From positions 124,001 to 188,000 of the forward strand of contig JANQGX010000086.1 of assembly GCA_028282885.1 (NCBI GenBank): a DNA stretch of 64,000 bases, read 5' to 3'. This DNA comes from SAR324 cluster bacterium (GTDB lineage Bacteria; SAR324; XYD2-FULL-50-16). Below the pieces are notes generated by a model. It searched no databases. It had not been told where the DNA came from and was given only the letters and a program-made list of their open reading frames with translations. The translations under genes and the position numbers were made by a program. Below, in pieces: positions 16,887 to 25,582 of the stretch (the stretch's first letter is position 1; each line of letters begins with the position of its first letter).

Positions 16887-17858
16887 TCAAATGTCAACCA
16901 CCGTTCCCAGCTGTTTTTCATCTGCCTTTCGGTAAATGAGCGATGCTGTCATCAGGTCGAAAAGCCCCATTCCCACTGATTTCATCACCACTGTCCCATG
17001 TTTTCCTCGCTGGGGCTGTCTTCTTTGCGCGATTAAACTTCCCAGGTTCTCAAAATTGTCCTTTTTGATCAGCCCTTTATCCATTGGGATAATGCACTCC
17101 CCGGACTCCTCCAGGGCCATTTCCGTATCCAGGTATATTTTATCGACCAGCTTGAATACGGCGTCAGGCAGTTCGCGAACATGTGGTTGATAAGACCCCA
17201 CCGCCAGGAAAAGTTTATGCGTAAATAGCCCGGGATCATCGGAAATCACGGGTTCAGTGGAGGTTGTCGCTGTGATGACAATATCGGATTGGGTTACGAG
17301 TCGATCTGCGTTTTCAGAGATCTTGATTTGTAAATCCGGTATCCGCGCCTTTAGTTGTGATATGAAGCCATCCATCTGATTGCTGAAGGCGTCAAATAGA
17401 TTTACTTTCTTAATACCCGAGGCACACACCGAAAACAAAATCTGGTAATACCCCTGAATTCCGCAACCAATCAAACCTATGGAAGCAGCCTTTTTATCGG
17501 CCAGATAACGAATGCCAACACCGGTCACGGCAGCGGTTCGCAAAGCGGTAACCGTCTTCCCGTCCATCAGCGCCTGTACCTTGCCGGTTTCGGGACAATT
17601 ATAAAGAACCAATCCTTCAATGGTTGGCAGGTTTCTTTTCGGATTTTCGGGAAAAAGCGTGATAATCTTGGTTGAAAAACGATTGCGGGATTGACACGGC
17701 ATTAAGAGCAGTTTGTTTTCATCGCCCAGTGGGACAATCATTCGCAAGGGCATTTGGTACTCTTGTTTTTCATATATATCCAGCGCCTCCTCGACACTGT
17801 CCATCACTTCTTCGAGAGTAACGGCTTCGAGAATTTGCTCCTTATTCAATACAATCAT
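16887..17858 (-). CDS. Ornithine cyclodeaminase/mu-crystallin family protein
   Basis: 323-residue NAD(P)-dependent enzyme of the OCD/mu-crystallin fold. The substrate-side motif QMPLRMIVPLG and the TALRTAAVTGVGIRYLA segment precede the Rossmann site IGLIGCGIQGYYQI; ITATTSTEPVI and LAVGSYQPHVRELPD follow, as is standard. Members deaminate ornithine or lysine, or reduce cyclic or linear imines of amino acids. It starts two bases after the serine dehydratase stop, so the two are co-expressed. Since dehydratases release 2-aminoacrylate or imines, an imine-reducing role is possible. The exact substrate is unknown. Confidence 0.9.
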   Translation of the reverse strand: MIVLNKEQILEAVTLEEVMDSVEEALDIYEKQEYQMPLRMIVPLGDENKLLLMPCQSRNRFSTKIITLFPENPKRNLPTIEGLVLYNCPETGKVQALMDGKTVTALRTAAVTGVGIRYLADKKAASIGLIGCGIQGYYQILFSVCASGIKKVNLFDAFSNQMDGFISQLKARIPDLQIKISENADRLVTQSDIVITATTSTEPVISDDPGLFTHKLFLAVGSYQPHVRELPDAVFKLVDKIYLDTEMALEESGECIIPMDKGLIKKDNFENLGSLIAQRRQPQRGKHGTVVMKSVGMGLFDLMTASLIYRKADEKQLGTVVDI

Positions 17859-17860
17859 CG

Positions 17861-19447
17861 TCAGGTTTTCTTGTTAAGTCTTTTTTCAATTTCTTTTGAT
17901 GTAGGTGTAAGGGATAATCCCCCCAGGGCTGTGCACCTCAGTTCCCTTGGGATACTGCGTCCGGCTTTGTCAAAAGCCGCGATAACTTCATCCAAAGGAA
18001 TGACCTGGTCGAATCCGGCCAGTGCCATATTGGCACAAGCAATGGCATTGGAAGCCGCCATAATATTCTTTCCCAGACAGGGAACTTCAACCCTGCTTGC
18101 CACCGGATCGCATACCATTCCCATGGAGTTTTGAAGGGCCATGGAAGCGGCAGCAATCGCTTTTCCAGCCCCACCCTCGAAAAGTGTCACCAGGGCTGCA
18201 GCCGTCATTCCGGAAGCCACACCGCACTCTGCCTGGCACCCGCCAATTTCGGCTGAAAATGTTGAGTTCAATGCCACAAATATTCCTATCAACCCGCCAG
18301 CCATCAAGGCGTCACAAATCCTGGTATCTTCCCCGTCACAGTCTTCCGTCGCTGCGAAAACCGTCCCAGGCAGGGTTCCGCATGATCCGGCAGTTGGCGC
18401 AGCCACAATCAGGCCCATGGAGCTTTTCACTTCCATCAAAGCCGTGATGTATAAAATAGCTTTGTTAAGTGTACCGATATCGAGCAACTGTCCCTGTGCC
18501 AGACCATCTCTGAATGCTCCACTCTGATACCCCAGGATGCGATCTTTATACTCGGTCCCCTGCAATCCTTCCTCTATGGATTGACTGAGAATCCGAATAA
18601 TTTCCATCATTTTGTTTCTGACGTCAACCTCTGATAATCCGCTGCGGGATTTTTCATATTCAATAGCGAGTTGAGCCAGACTCCATCCGGTCTTCCGATG
18701 CAACACAAGCATCTCTCCAATCGATTCAAATGGAAGTCTGATCTCCCGGCGGGAAATAACGGGTAAAACCGGTTCGACCTGCCTGATAAAGCGGGGTGCA
18801 TATTTATTGGTGATCTGTATAAGAAGCTTTTCCGCAAATTTTACCTGTGATTTGGCCTGTAGCAGAATCTCGAATTTCCCCTCTATCCATTGAACATCAT
18901 CTGCGTGGGAAAGAGTTAGCTGAATCTCTGTCTTCGTCGTTTCTGCCGTCTTTGGCAGGATAACAAACAATTCAAAATAATCGCCTTTGGAAGAAACTGG
19001 GAATCCGTCAAAATCGATAATGTCAAACATTCCTCCCCCGGTAGAGATAGCCGTAAGGGAAGATATCTCACTTGAATCATCAAACCGGAAGACGTAGGTG
19101 TTCGGATTATCGAAACCCAATCTTGCGATCTCAATTGATACATTCAATCCCGCTTTCTCCGCTTCGCGGTGATAGTTGACCATCCGTTTATCGCTGATTT
19201 CAAATCCCAACAGGCCGCTGAAAAGTCCCATGTCAGATCCCTGGGTTTCATGGGTAGTTGCCAGTGAACCTGATTCATCATAAACAACCCTGATCTTTCC
19301 AAGCCCCTTCTCATGCAAAAAGCGAATGAATCTGCCGATCCGGTAAGCCGCTGCGCAATGGGAGCTGCTGGGACCTCGCATGACCGGTCCGATAACATCG
19401 TTAAAAATACTGGGATAATATCTCATCATGTTTTCATCACTATCCAT
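17861..19447 (-). CDS. sdaA: Iron-sulfur L-serine ammonia-lyase (beta and alpha domains in one chain)
   Basis: 528 residues. The N-terminal beta domain carries SIFNDVIGPVMRGPSSSH (about residues 12-29) and an allosteric-type region. The C-terminal alpha domain has PTAGSCGTLPG, GGCQAECGVASGMTAAAL and MVCDPVASRVEVPCLGKN, which supply the Cys ligands of the [4Fe-4S] cluster in this family. The reaction is L-serine to pyruvate and ammonia. It overlaps the upstream GntR gene by eight bases (ATGGATAG) and is followed directly by the OCD gene. At 528 residues it is longer than E. coli SdaA (about 454), mostly in the inter-domain section, so a related hydroxy-amino acid could be the substrate. Confidence 0.9.
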   Translation of the reverse strand: MDSDENMMRYYPSIFNDVIGPVMRGPSSSHCAAAYRIGRFIRFLHEKGLGKIRVVYDESGSLATTHETQGSDMGLFSGLLGFEISDKRMVNYHREAEKAGLNVSIEIARLGFDNPNTYVFRFDDSSEISSLTAISTGGGMFDIIDFDGFPVSSKGDYFELFVILPKTAETTKTEIQLTLSHADDVQWIEGKFEILLQAKSQVKFAEKLLIQITNKYAPRFIRQVEPVLPVISRREIRLPFESIGEMLVLHRKTGWSLAQLAIEYEKSRSGLSEVDVRNKMMEIIRILSQSIEEGLQGTEYKDRILGYQSGAFRDGLAQGQLLDIGTLNKAILYITALMEVKSSMGLIVAAPTAGSCGTLPGTVFAATEDCDGEDTRICDALMAGGLIGIFVALNSTFSAEIGGCQAECGVASGMTAAALVTLFEGGAGKAIAAASMALQNSMGMVCDPVASRVEVPCLGKNIMAASNAIACANMALAGFDQVIPLDEVIAAFDKAGRSIPRELRCTALGGLSLTPTSKEIEKRLNKKT

Positions 19448-20168
19448 TTGTCTCTTTCACCGGTTGATTCACGCTGTTACGCAAGGTCTCATTCAGTGTT
19501 TCCAGGTGATTTCTCATATACCGGGCGGCTTTTTCTCCTTCACCGCTGACGATATGCTGATAGATCTTTCTCAGGGTTTCGATTGCCTTAATGATTTTTT
19601 CCCGCCTGGAAACGGAAAATGCCACGGGGAGACGGTTGTTAACCGTTGTATGAATGATCTTTATGATTTCACCAATTTCAGGATTTTTTGCCGCCTCACA
19701 GATGGCAACATGAAACTTCAAATCCTCTGTGATGAACTTTTGCACCTCATCCCCGCAATTCTCGATGTTGGTGATGGTTTTTCGCAGAAAAGCCAGATGG
19801 TCGTCTTCCGCACGTTCCGCTGCTTTCCTGACCACATGACATTCAAGCATTTCCCTGAGTTCCATCAGGTTGAACAGGTTGCCATCCTGGAAAGTCCGAT
19901 GCAGGCTACTCTCATTCCGACCATCTGTCGGAAGTTGTTTCTTGATGAAGGTTCCCTTCCCCTGGACAATCTCCAGATATCCCATAATAGCCAAGGCATT
20001 GGTCGCTTCACGAACGGATGAGCGGCCCACACCAAAAATCTCTCCCAACTGCTCCTGGGTAGGAAGCTTATCGCCAGGTTTCATCTCTCCCGCTTCGATA
20101 TTGTCCAATAGCCGCTTAACCACCTTTTCCGGCGCTGAATCGTTACCTGTCTGTTCAATTTTTATCAT
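19440..20168 (-). CDS. GntR/FadR-type transcriptional regulator
   Basis: 242 residues. The winged helix at residues 8-75 reads VVKRLLDNIEAGEMKPGDKL, TQEQLGEIFGVGRSSVREATNAL and GYLEIVQGKGTFI. An all-helical FCD domain follows at 90-230, with the metal- or effector-binding Asp/His/His-type positions (REMLECHVVRKAAERA, DLKFHVAICEAAKNP). I place the start at ATG 20168 because GGAGGA lies six bases upstream; a frame extension to 20306 has no good site. It is the first gene of the operon with the serine dehydratase (eight-base overlap), so it probably regulates its own operon in response to an amino acid. Confidence 0.92.
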   Translation of the reverse strand: MIKIEQTGNDSAPEKVVKRLLDNIEAGEMKPGDKLPTQEQLGEIFGVGRSSVREATNALAIMGYLEIVQGKGTFIKKQLPTDGRNESSLHRTFQDGNLFNLMELREMLECHVVRKAAERAEDDHLAFLRKTITNIENCGDEVQKFITEDLKFHVAICEAAKNPEIGEIIKIIHTTVNNRLPVAFSVSRREKIIKAIETLRKIYQHIVSGEGEKAARYMRNHLETLNETLRNSVNQPVKETNG

Positions 20169-21309
20169 CAATGGTCCTCCGGCAATGCCTGATTTGTGAC
20201 GAATCTGCGCAATAAATACCGTGTAATCCTGTCTTAAAACAGGCCTACTGTTCAACTGTAGAATAATCAAGGGAATAGACCGTATCAAATCAGTATACAT
20301 CCCCATAATGCAAAACTCGATTCGTTTGCGGCCACTTCTGACCCAACCGATAAAGACCCCACTACAACTCCGATAAACACTGAAACCTGGGTCAGAACAA
20401 AGGCGATATCCACCCCCGGACCATTAGGAAAAAGTGATTGACTATATAAATAGATCAGATGTATTTGCAAGTCAAGAATAAAATATATGATGATATGATA
20501 TAATTATTTCGATTTCATGTTTAATGAATATATTTTATCTATCTAATTTAACTTATATTTAAAATATTTTTTACCAAATCTCTCGAAATCAATATACATC
20601 TGACATATTATATTTAATTAAGACAATATCGCTATAGATCTGATATTATCAAAAGAGAAATTCAAATAGCTAAAGTGCTGAAACTTTATGAGGAGGTGAA
20701 AAGCCGCGATTGGTTAAATTGGAACCGGCAGGATTTAATTGGTTGATTCTGCGGGATGGTTGGCAGGGTTTCCGGGCAGGGCGGGGAGTGTTTTACCCAG
20801 GGAGGCGAAATCAACGATCGTCCTGTAAAACCAAATTTTCGCCTTTAACATGACATCAGCTAAGTCTGGAGTTGTTGAATGGATTTAAGGAATCGCACAG
20901 AACCAAACTGATTCTATAAAAACCGGATAAGAAAATAACCCGCAAATCACTATCGCTTTTGACATCTATCCGATTGGATTCCCACTTGATTTACTTTTAA
21001 ACTCGTCTGTACTATAATCGCGACAATGCGCGAGATGCAGACGCAAGCTCCCGGAAGGCATTACCATTCGTCTCAATGCATCCGGATTTTGCGGGTCGTT
21101 TCAAAAGCAGACGGTCAAAATCGTGCTGGTTTTGTTGATTTGCCGGACATATGGTTGGTCTGATTTCAAAGAGATTCGGTTAGACTTTTCTTTCTGGAGT
21201 GGGCGTTCATTCCGGAAGTGATAGTTTTTTGAGAAGAGCGACAAGGCTTTGATCAGTCATCGACAGTACATCTGGCCGGCAAAGGAAATTTACTTTAACG
21301 GAGAAGGAT
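20169..21309. other. Long AT-rich intergenic region between GntR and GNAT genes
   Basis: About 1.1 kb with no gene I can support. Bases 20450-20660 are extremely AT-rich and include the palindrome TGATATTATCA (20641-20651), a possible GntR operator. A 61-codon leftward frame (20285-20470) encodes a hydrophobic stretch (VFIGVVVGSLSVGSEVAA) but has only a non-ATG start and no ribosome site; it may be a remnant. A TATAAT at 21013-21018 with a weak -35 16 bases upstream could drive the acetyltransferase gene with a leader of about 290 bases. No riboswitch family was recognised in that leader. Confidence 0.5.
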
Positions 21310-21909
21310 ATGAGAAAGCAAGTCACCTTGAAAGATGGATCCAAAGCCATCATCCGGTCCCTCACGGAAGCCGATTTGGATAAGTCCTTTGCGTTTTTTC
21401 AAAAACTGCCCCCTGAGGACAGAATGTACCTGCGGGTGAATGTTGGTGATATCGATGTGGTGAAAAAGCGGCTTAAAACCGCGGATTTCATGAATGTGAA
21501 ACGAATTGCCGCTATTGTTGATGACGAGATTGTTGGAGATGCGGCTCTTGAGCTACGTCCATATGGCTGGACCCGTCATCTGGCCGAATTTCGTTTGATC
21601 GTTGCCGATGCCTATAAGCGACTTGGCCTGGGAATGATTCTGGCTGGCGAGTTGTATGAGATGGCTGTCAAAGAGGGTGTGGAAGAGATGATCATTGAAC
21701 TGATGGCTCCACAGGAAAATGCCAAAAAGATTTTCGAGCGACTCGGTTTCAAGATCGGTGCGACACTAAAAGATTATGTCAAGGATAGTAAAGGCCAGAA
21801 ACAGGATATGTTGATCATGCGTTGTAACCTGAATGATATCTGGGATAAAATCGAGGCCTATCATGAAGAATTCCATATTCAGACGTCTTACAAACATGAA
21901 ATATCATAA
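21310..21909 (+). CDS. GNAT-family N-acetyltransferase
   Basis: 199-residue acetyl-CoA-dependent acetyltransferase. The core has IRSLTEADLDKSFAFFQKL at the N-terminus, beta strands RIAAIVDDEIVGDAAL and AEFRLIVADAYKR, the acetyl-CoA pyrophosphate loop Y-K-R-L-G-L-G-M-I-L (Q/RxxGxG/A type), and the late ENAKKIFERLGFK motif. Motif order is that of RimI/PAT-like enzymes. A ribosome site GGAGAA precedes the ATG. It stands alone, followed by a hairpin, so it is likely monocistronic. The substrate may be a protein lysine or small amine; nothing nearby decides it. Confidence 0.88.
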   Translation: MRKQVTLKDGSKAIIRSLTEADLDKSFAFFQKLPPEDRMYLRVNVGDIDVVKKRLKTADFMNVKRIAAIVDDEIVGDAALELRPYGWTRHLAEFRLIVADAYKRLGLGMILAGELYEMAVKEGVEEMIIELMAPQENAKKIFERLGFKIGATLKDYVKDSKGQKQDMLIMRCNLNDIWDKIEAYHEEFHIQTSYKHEIS

Positions 21910-22436
21910 TCACAAATGGCGAATCAGACCTGCAATCAAATCAACTCCGAAGCCGGGCGATTGGAAACCATGATTGCGTAAAACTCCTCCCCTGGGCTTA
22001 ATCCTCAAGATTAAGCTCCTGCCTTCTTTTTGTTTTTCCGTCATACTTAATGTTACAAAGATCTCCTGCCTGCGTCTGTCTCAACAGATACCTGAAGACG
22101 AACACATTCAAATCCGAATCAGATTTTTTATCTTTGGAGTGGCTTTGAATCGAGTTTCAGAGCCTGGAGAGGTCTGTCTTCGAACGTCAACAATCCGGAG
22201 ATGCTTCCTTGACGGAAATTTCTCGATTTTCTCCATTTCCGTTGATGAAAGGGGAGCACTTTGGGTATACTGGCGCAAAATCGGATCTATTTCCCTATTT
22301 TCAACTCATGTTCATCGGTTTTAACATCCTGACCGGCTATTCAAGATCGAAAAGAACTACCTCGCCGCTAGCAGCAGGGTATCAATCCCAAGCTTCGCAG
22401 TAAACGGCGATACAGAATTGTGGGGGATCAAATACC
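21910..22436. other. Intergenic region before the outer-membrane protein gene
   Basis: 527 bases. Besides the hairpin at 21994-22018 it holds two overlapping frames with no ribosome site (21974-22324; and 22209-22403 from a TTG). The second contains FPYFQLMFIGFNIL, reminiscent of a membrane strand, and could be debris of a gene related to the barrel downstream, but this is unproven. No promoter was confidently placed. Confidence 0.4.
21994..22018 (+). terminator. Probable rho-independent terminator after the GNAT gene
   Basis: GCTTAATC (21996-22003), loop CTCAA and GATTAAGC (22009-22016) form a perfect 8-bp stem, extendable by a G-U and a G-C pair. A T-rich run (CTTCTTTTTGTTTTTCC) begins about five bases later. 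It lies 90 bases after the acetyltransferase stop. Confidence 0.55.
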
Positions 22437-23663
22437 ATGAGAAAACCGTTTTTTATCTCCTTGTTTCTGCTCTGCTCTTTTGCAGAGTCGAACCTGCTCT
22501 TCGGTCAGTTCAGAGGTGATTATGAGATTGAGCGTCACCATCTGGATATCGAAAACTTCCTTGATTGGCGAGCATATCAACCTCCTTATAGTTGGCGCAG
22601 GGAGTGGGCAACGGCACAAACCGGGATGCGGTCCTCCGTGGGTAGTATCTCCATGGAGGAGTTTTATACCTTCAACGAAATTCGCTTTACCAGCAATATC
22701 GGCGACTTCACCACTTTTCATTACCACCAGTACGAAGAGTCATTCTATCATGCCCAACCGCTCTACCAGGAGATTGAATTTCGGTTTGGAACAGATTTCG
22801 GCGCTTCCATAATCGGCTTCCCACCCCACGATAAAAAGTATGGTCAGTCGGGATATGCTGTCTCATATGGCAGCCGGTTCACGGATAACCACATTCGCCT
22901 GAGCATGATCGACCAGTATTACTATTTTGATGAGAAAAACAAAGATACCGAAAAAAACGATGTCAATGAAGACTATCTGGAAACCCCGCTTTACACCCGG
23001 GCGGAAATTCAGTGGGTGCTGGGGGATCGATTGTTTATCCGGGCCGATACGAAGCAGGTCTCGAAAGCCGAGTTTCTTATCATAGAACCGGAAGAAGTCA
23101 GAACTTTCCAAGGGAATGAAGGAAAGCTGATCCTGGATTGGAACACTTCCGGCGGAAATACTATCGGAATCTCAGGATATACCATGACGGAGGAACGAAG
23201 TTATCAACCTGGTATTGCGACTGAGGACCAACCGGATATGGATCAAAAACTACTATTGGAATGGACCGAAGCCTATTTCGTGTTGAAGGCCGATGAAAAT
23301 GATCTTCTCTCCTTTGGCATACTCAAATCCGAATTTCTCAACGAGATCGGCTCGGATTTCCCTGTTCACCGCTATGTTTGCCACCTGCTGACCACACACC
23401 TGTTTGGCATCTGGGAAAAAAAACGAAGTGAAACCTTTAGCTGGCTTTTCTCCCTGCAAGCCGGCGAGGCCGAGATTAAAAAAGATTATATCGGGATAGA
23501 AGAAGCCGTTGATAAAACCAACACTGAAATCAAGGCAGGCGTAGGTGTCATCTTCCTCAAAGAGGGTCGTTATCGACTTTTAGGCAACTCCACCTGGGAT
23601 CTTGATTTCTTCCAAACCCGCCAATGGGACGGAGGGAATGTCCAATTGCAAATCATGTTCTGA
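22437..23663 (+). CDS. Predicted outer-membrane beta-barrel protein, unknown function
   Basis: 408 residues with a Sec signal peptide (residues 1-23, ending LLFG). The mature protein is rich in Tyr, Trp, Phe and alternating polar residues in short strands (EEFYTFNEIRFTSNI, HIRLSMIDQYYYFDE, RLFIRADTKQ, KLILDWNTSGG) and ends in LQIMF, a terminal Phe as recognised by the BAM complex. This supports an outer-membrane barrel of about 14-18 strands. I do not recognise the family. ATG 22437 has GGGGGA upstream. No co-oriented partner follows within 500 bases. Confidence 0.7.
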   Translation: MRKPFFISLFLLCSFAESNLLFGQFRGDYEIERHHLDIENFLDWRAYQPPYSWRREWATAQTGMRSSVGSISMEEFYTFNEIRFTSNIGDFTTFHYHQYEESFYHAQPLYQEIEFRFGTDFGASIIGFPPHDKKYGQSGYAVSYGSRFTDNHIRLSMIDQYYYFDEKNKDTEKNDVNEDYLETPLYTRAEIQWVLGDRLFIRADTKQVSKAEFLIIEPEEVRTFQGNEGKLILDWNTSGGNTIGISGYTMTEERSYQPGIATEDQPDMDQKLLLEWTEAYFVLKADENDLLSFGILKSEFLNEIGSDFPVHRYVCHLLTTHLFGIWEKKRSETFSWLFSLQAGEAEIKKDYIGIEEAVDKTNTEIKAGVGVIFLKEGRYRLLGNSTWDLDFFQTRQWDGGNVQLQIMF

Positions 23664-24179
23664 CCCGAGTCTACAACTTCCCAACCCACTTCATTTAAAG
23701 AGAGAGCTTTTTAAAGATTAATATCCCTGTATGAAAATTGTTGGTAGCAACCGGTTTTCAGACACATAGTTCCGACGTTTGTAGGCAAGCTGCATCGTGT
23801 CAAAGACATCCAGCGTCTTCATCGGTGTTCCCCATGAGAACAGTGTTACGTGAAATGCTCTTTTAACCCCTTTTGGAGAAGGCCAGTGTCCTGTCGCCCG
23901 CGGATCAGCGGAGCGGAAATGCGAAGACATGTTCTGGCTACGTGTCACTGCGTTTCCGCGGGATCGAAGCGACGGTTGAGCGTTGACACGGTACCGGGAT
24001 TATGATCAACAATATATCTTCTTACCTGAAATTTCAGTTCTATGATATCAGAGCCCACCAAATCCAGTATTAGAAATGCCTGTCCACCTTCCATATCCGG
24101 ATAAGAAACAACATCAAACAATGATCGATATCATCAGCGAATCCATCATCAATCATTGAAGCGTAGACTCAAATGCCTC
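23664..24179. other. Intergenic region with no supportable gene
   Basis: 516 bases between two convergent genes. A leftward frame (23718-23948, opening from a GTG and open upstream to about 24000) encodes a basic peptide with PTIFIQGY at its end. It has no ribosome site and matches nothing I know. Bases 24000-24179 show nothing. No terminator hairpin with a T-tract was found. Confidence 0.4.
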
Positions 24180-25247
24180 TTAACCAACCCAATCGTCGCT
24201 CAAAAAATCAATAAGAATTTCTTCATATTTTTCTATAGAACTCAAAATCACGTGTTCATTGTCTCCGTGCCAATTATCGCCACATGGACCAAACTCAACT
24301 GCAGGTATGCCGTGTTTTGAAAAAAACCTGGTATCCGATGAACCATGCTGCCCCAAAATACGGGCATTATCATCAATGTGCCTCTCAATTGACCTCGCCA
24401 ACGATCGAACAAATACATTTTTATCGCTGGTGACCACCGGCTGACCAAAACCTTTTACTTCGATGGTATTATCGGTAATCCGTTTAATCTGACCGATAAT
24501 CTGCTCACGGCTTTGCTGTGGTAAAAACCTAATATCCAGGGATAAAACACAACAGTCGGGAACCTTGTTATAAACCATTCCCCCCTCAATTTTTGAGAGA
24601 TTAATGGAAGGTTTTTTGAGGATGTCTGAGCATTCTTGCACAAAGGGGAGTGAATTGATCTTGTCAAATAACTTATATGCCTTGATGATGGCATTATCAC
24701 CTTCCCACGGCCTGCTTCCGTGGGCCGATTTTCCGTTGACAATAATATCGATCTGCAAAATCCCCTTTGCCTGTACTCCTATTCCTAAATTCGTGGGCTC
24801 TCCGCAAATCACAAAATCCCCGTTGGGGTTGGAATCGGCCAGGTATCTCGAACAGTTTTCTCCTCCTGTCTCCTCATCGGTAACCAATTGAAGTTCGAGA
24901 CGATACGGCAACTCCCGGGTTGTAAATTCGCCCAAAACAGTTATCAGAGAAACAACCGCAGCTTTCATGTCGGCTGCCCCCCTTCCATAAAGCTTGTCTT
25001 GTCGTACTTTCGGAATGAACTGAGCTTCCTTCGCTTCAACAACATCCAAATGCCCGTTTAAAATAATTTTTTTGTCTCCGGTACCCACCGAACAAGTCAG
25101 CATTTTATATCCTGTGTTTTCCAGAACTCTATGTTTCATATTGTTCTGTGCCAGATACCCGGCACAGAAGTCCAATGCCTTGTTGGCTCCCTGTTTGGAT
25201 GAGCTGTCGATTTTGATCAGATCTTTGATAAAATCCAAATGAACCAT
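24180..25247 (-). CDS. M20-family metallopeptidase/deacylase (ArgE/DapE type)
   Basis: 355 residues from ATG 25247, chosen because AGGAG lies six bases upstream; the longer TTG frame has no such site. Dimetal hydrolase hallmarks: NGHLDVV (His metal ligand with Asp), GRGAADMKAAVVS (bridging Asp), TDEETGGENCSRYL (catalytic and metal Glu), CGEPTN, dimerisation-domain His in KSAHGSRPWEGDN, and a late GPCGDNWHGDNEHV (metal His). The family removes acyl groups from amino acids or cleaves dipeptides. It is divergent from a sigma-54 activator and has its own sigma-54 promoter, so it belongs to the peptide/acyl-amino-acid regulon to its right. Confidence 0.9.
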   Translation of the reverse strand: MVHLDFIKDLIKIDSSSKQGANKALDFCAGYLAQNNMKHRVLENTGYKMLTCSVGTGDKKIILNGHLDVVEAKEAQFIPKVRQDKLYGRGAADMKAAVVSLITVLGEFTTRELPYRLELQLVTDEETGGENCSRYLADSNPNGDFVICGEPTNLGIGVQAKGILQIDIIVNGKSAHGSRPWEGDNAIIKAYKLFDKINSLPFVQECSDILKKPSINLSKIEGGMVYNKVPDCCVLSLDIRFLPQQSREQIIGQIKRITDNTIEVKGFGQPVVTSDKNVFVRSLARSIERHIDDNARILGQHGSSDTRFFSKHGIPAVEFGPCGDNWHGDNEHVILSSIEKYEEILIDFLSDDWVG

Positions 25248-25582
25248 TTCTGTCTCCTGCAAATCGGTTTTATACTGCAGCCGAGGCAAATAATATGCCA
25301 ACGAATCAAAGGATGCTGTCTCCCGACAACGGAAGGACTGTTACTAATAGGAGTGATAAAGGGACATAAGGCGGTTTTATACCAAGACCGGAATGCTCAT
25401 ATTGATGTCGCGGAGTAAATCTCTCAGTGATATAAATCTTCATTCCAACAAAACCAGGAATGCCTGATCATTTTGATCGTGCAGAACTTGCAACGAATAA
25501 ATAGATTGCCGAAATCGAGAGTTTGTTGTTTATAAACTGTAATGAGATTCATTTTAAAGGTTTTGCTTTCAGGAGATTTTCA
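25248..25582. other. Divergent region between M20 gene and sigma-54 activator
   Basis: 335 bases. It contains the leftward -24/-12 promoter at 25285-25301, and GATCA-TTT-TGATC (25466-25478), a short dyad that could be an activator site. The activator start has AGGAGA seven bases upstream. No other gene. Confidence 0.5.
25285..25301 (-). promoter_or_regulatory. Sigma-54 (-24/-12) promoter of the M20 peptidase gene
   Basis: On the minus strand the site reads TTGGCATATTATTTGCC. It carries GG at 25299-25298 and GC at 25287-25286, exactly 12 bases apart, as RpoN requires (consensus TGGCAC-N5-TTGC; one mismatch at the last base of the first block). Transcription would begin near 25274, about 27 bases before the ATG at 25247. 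The divergent gene encodes a sigma-54 activator. Confidence 0.75.

Noticed and set aside
23718..23948. Leftward 76-codon frame in the intergenic region
   Set aside because: GTG start, no ribosome site, odd composition and no recognisable family; described only as intergenic content.
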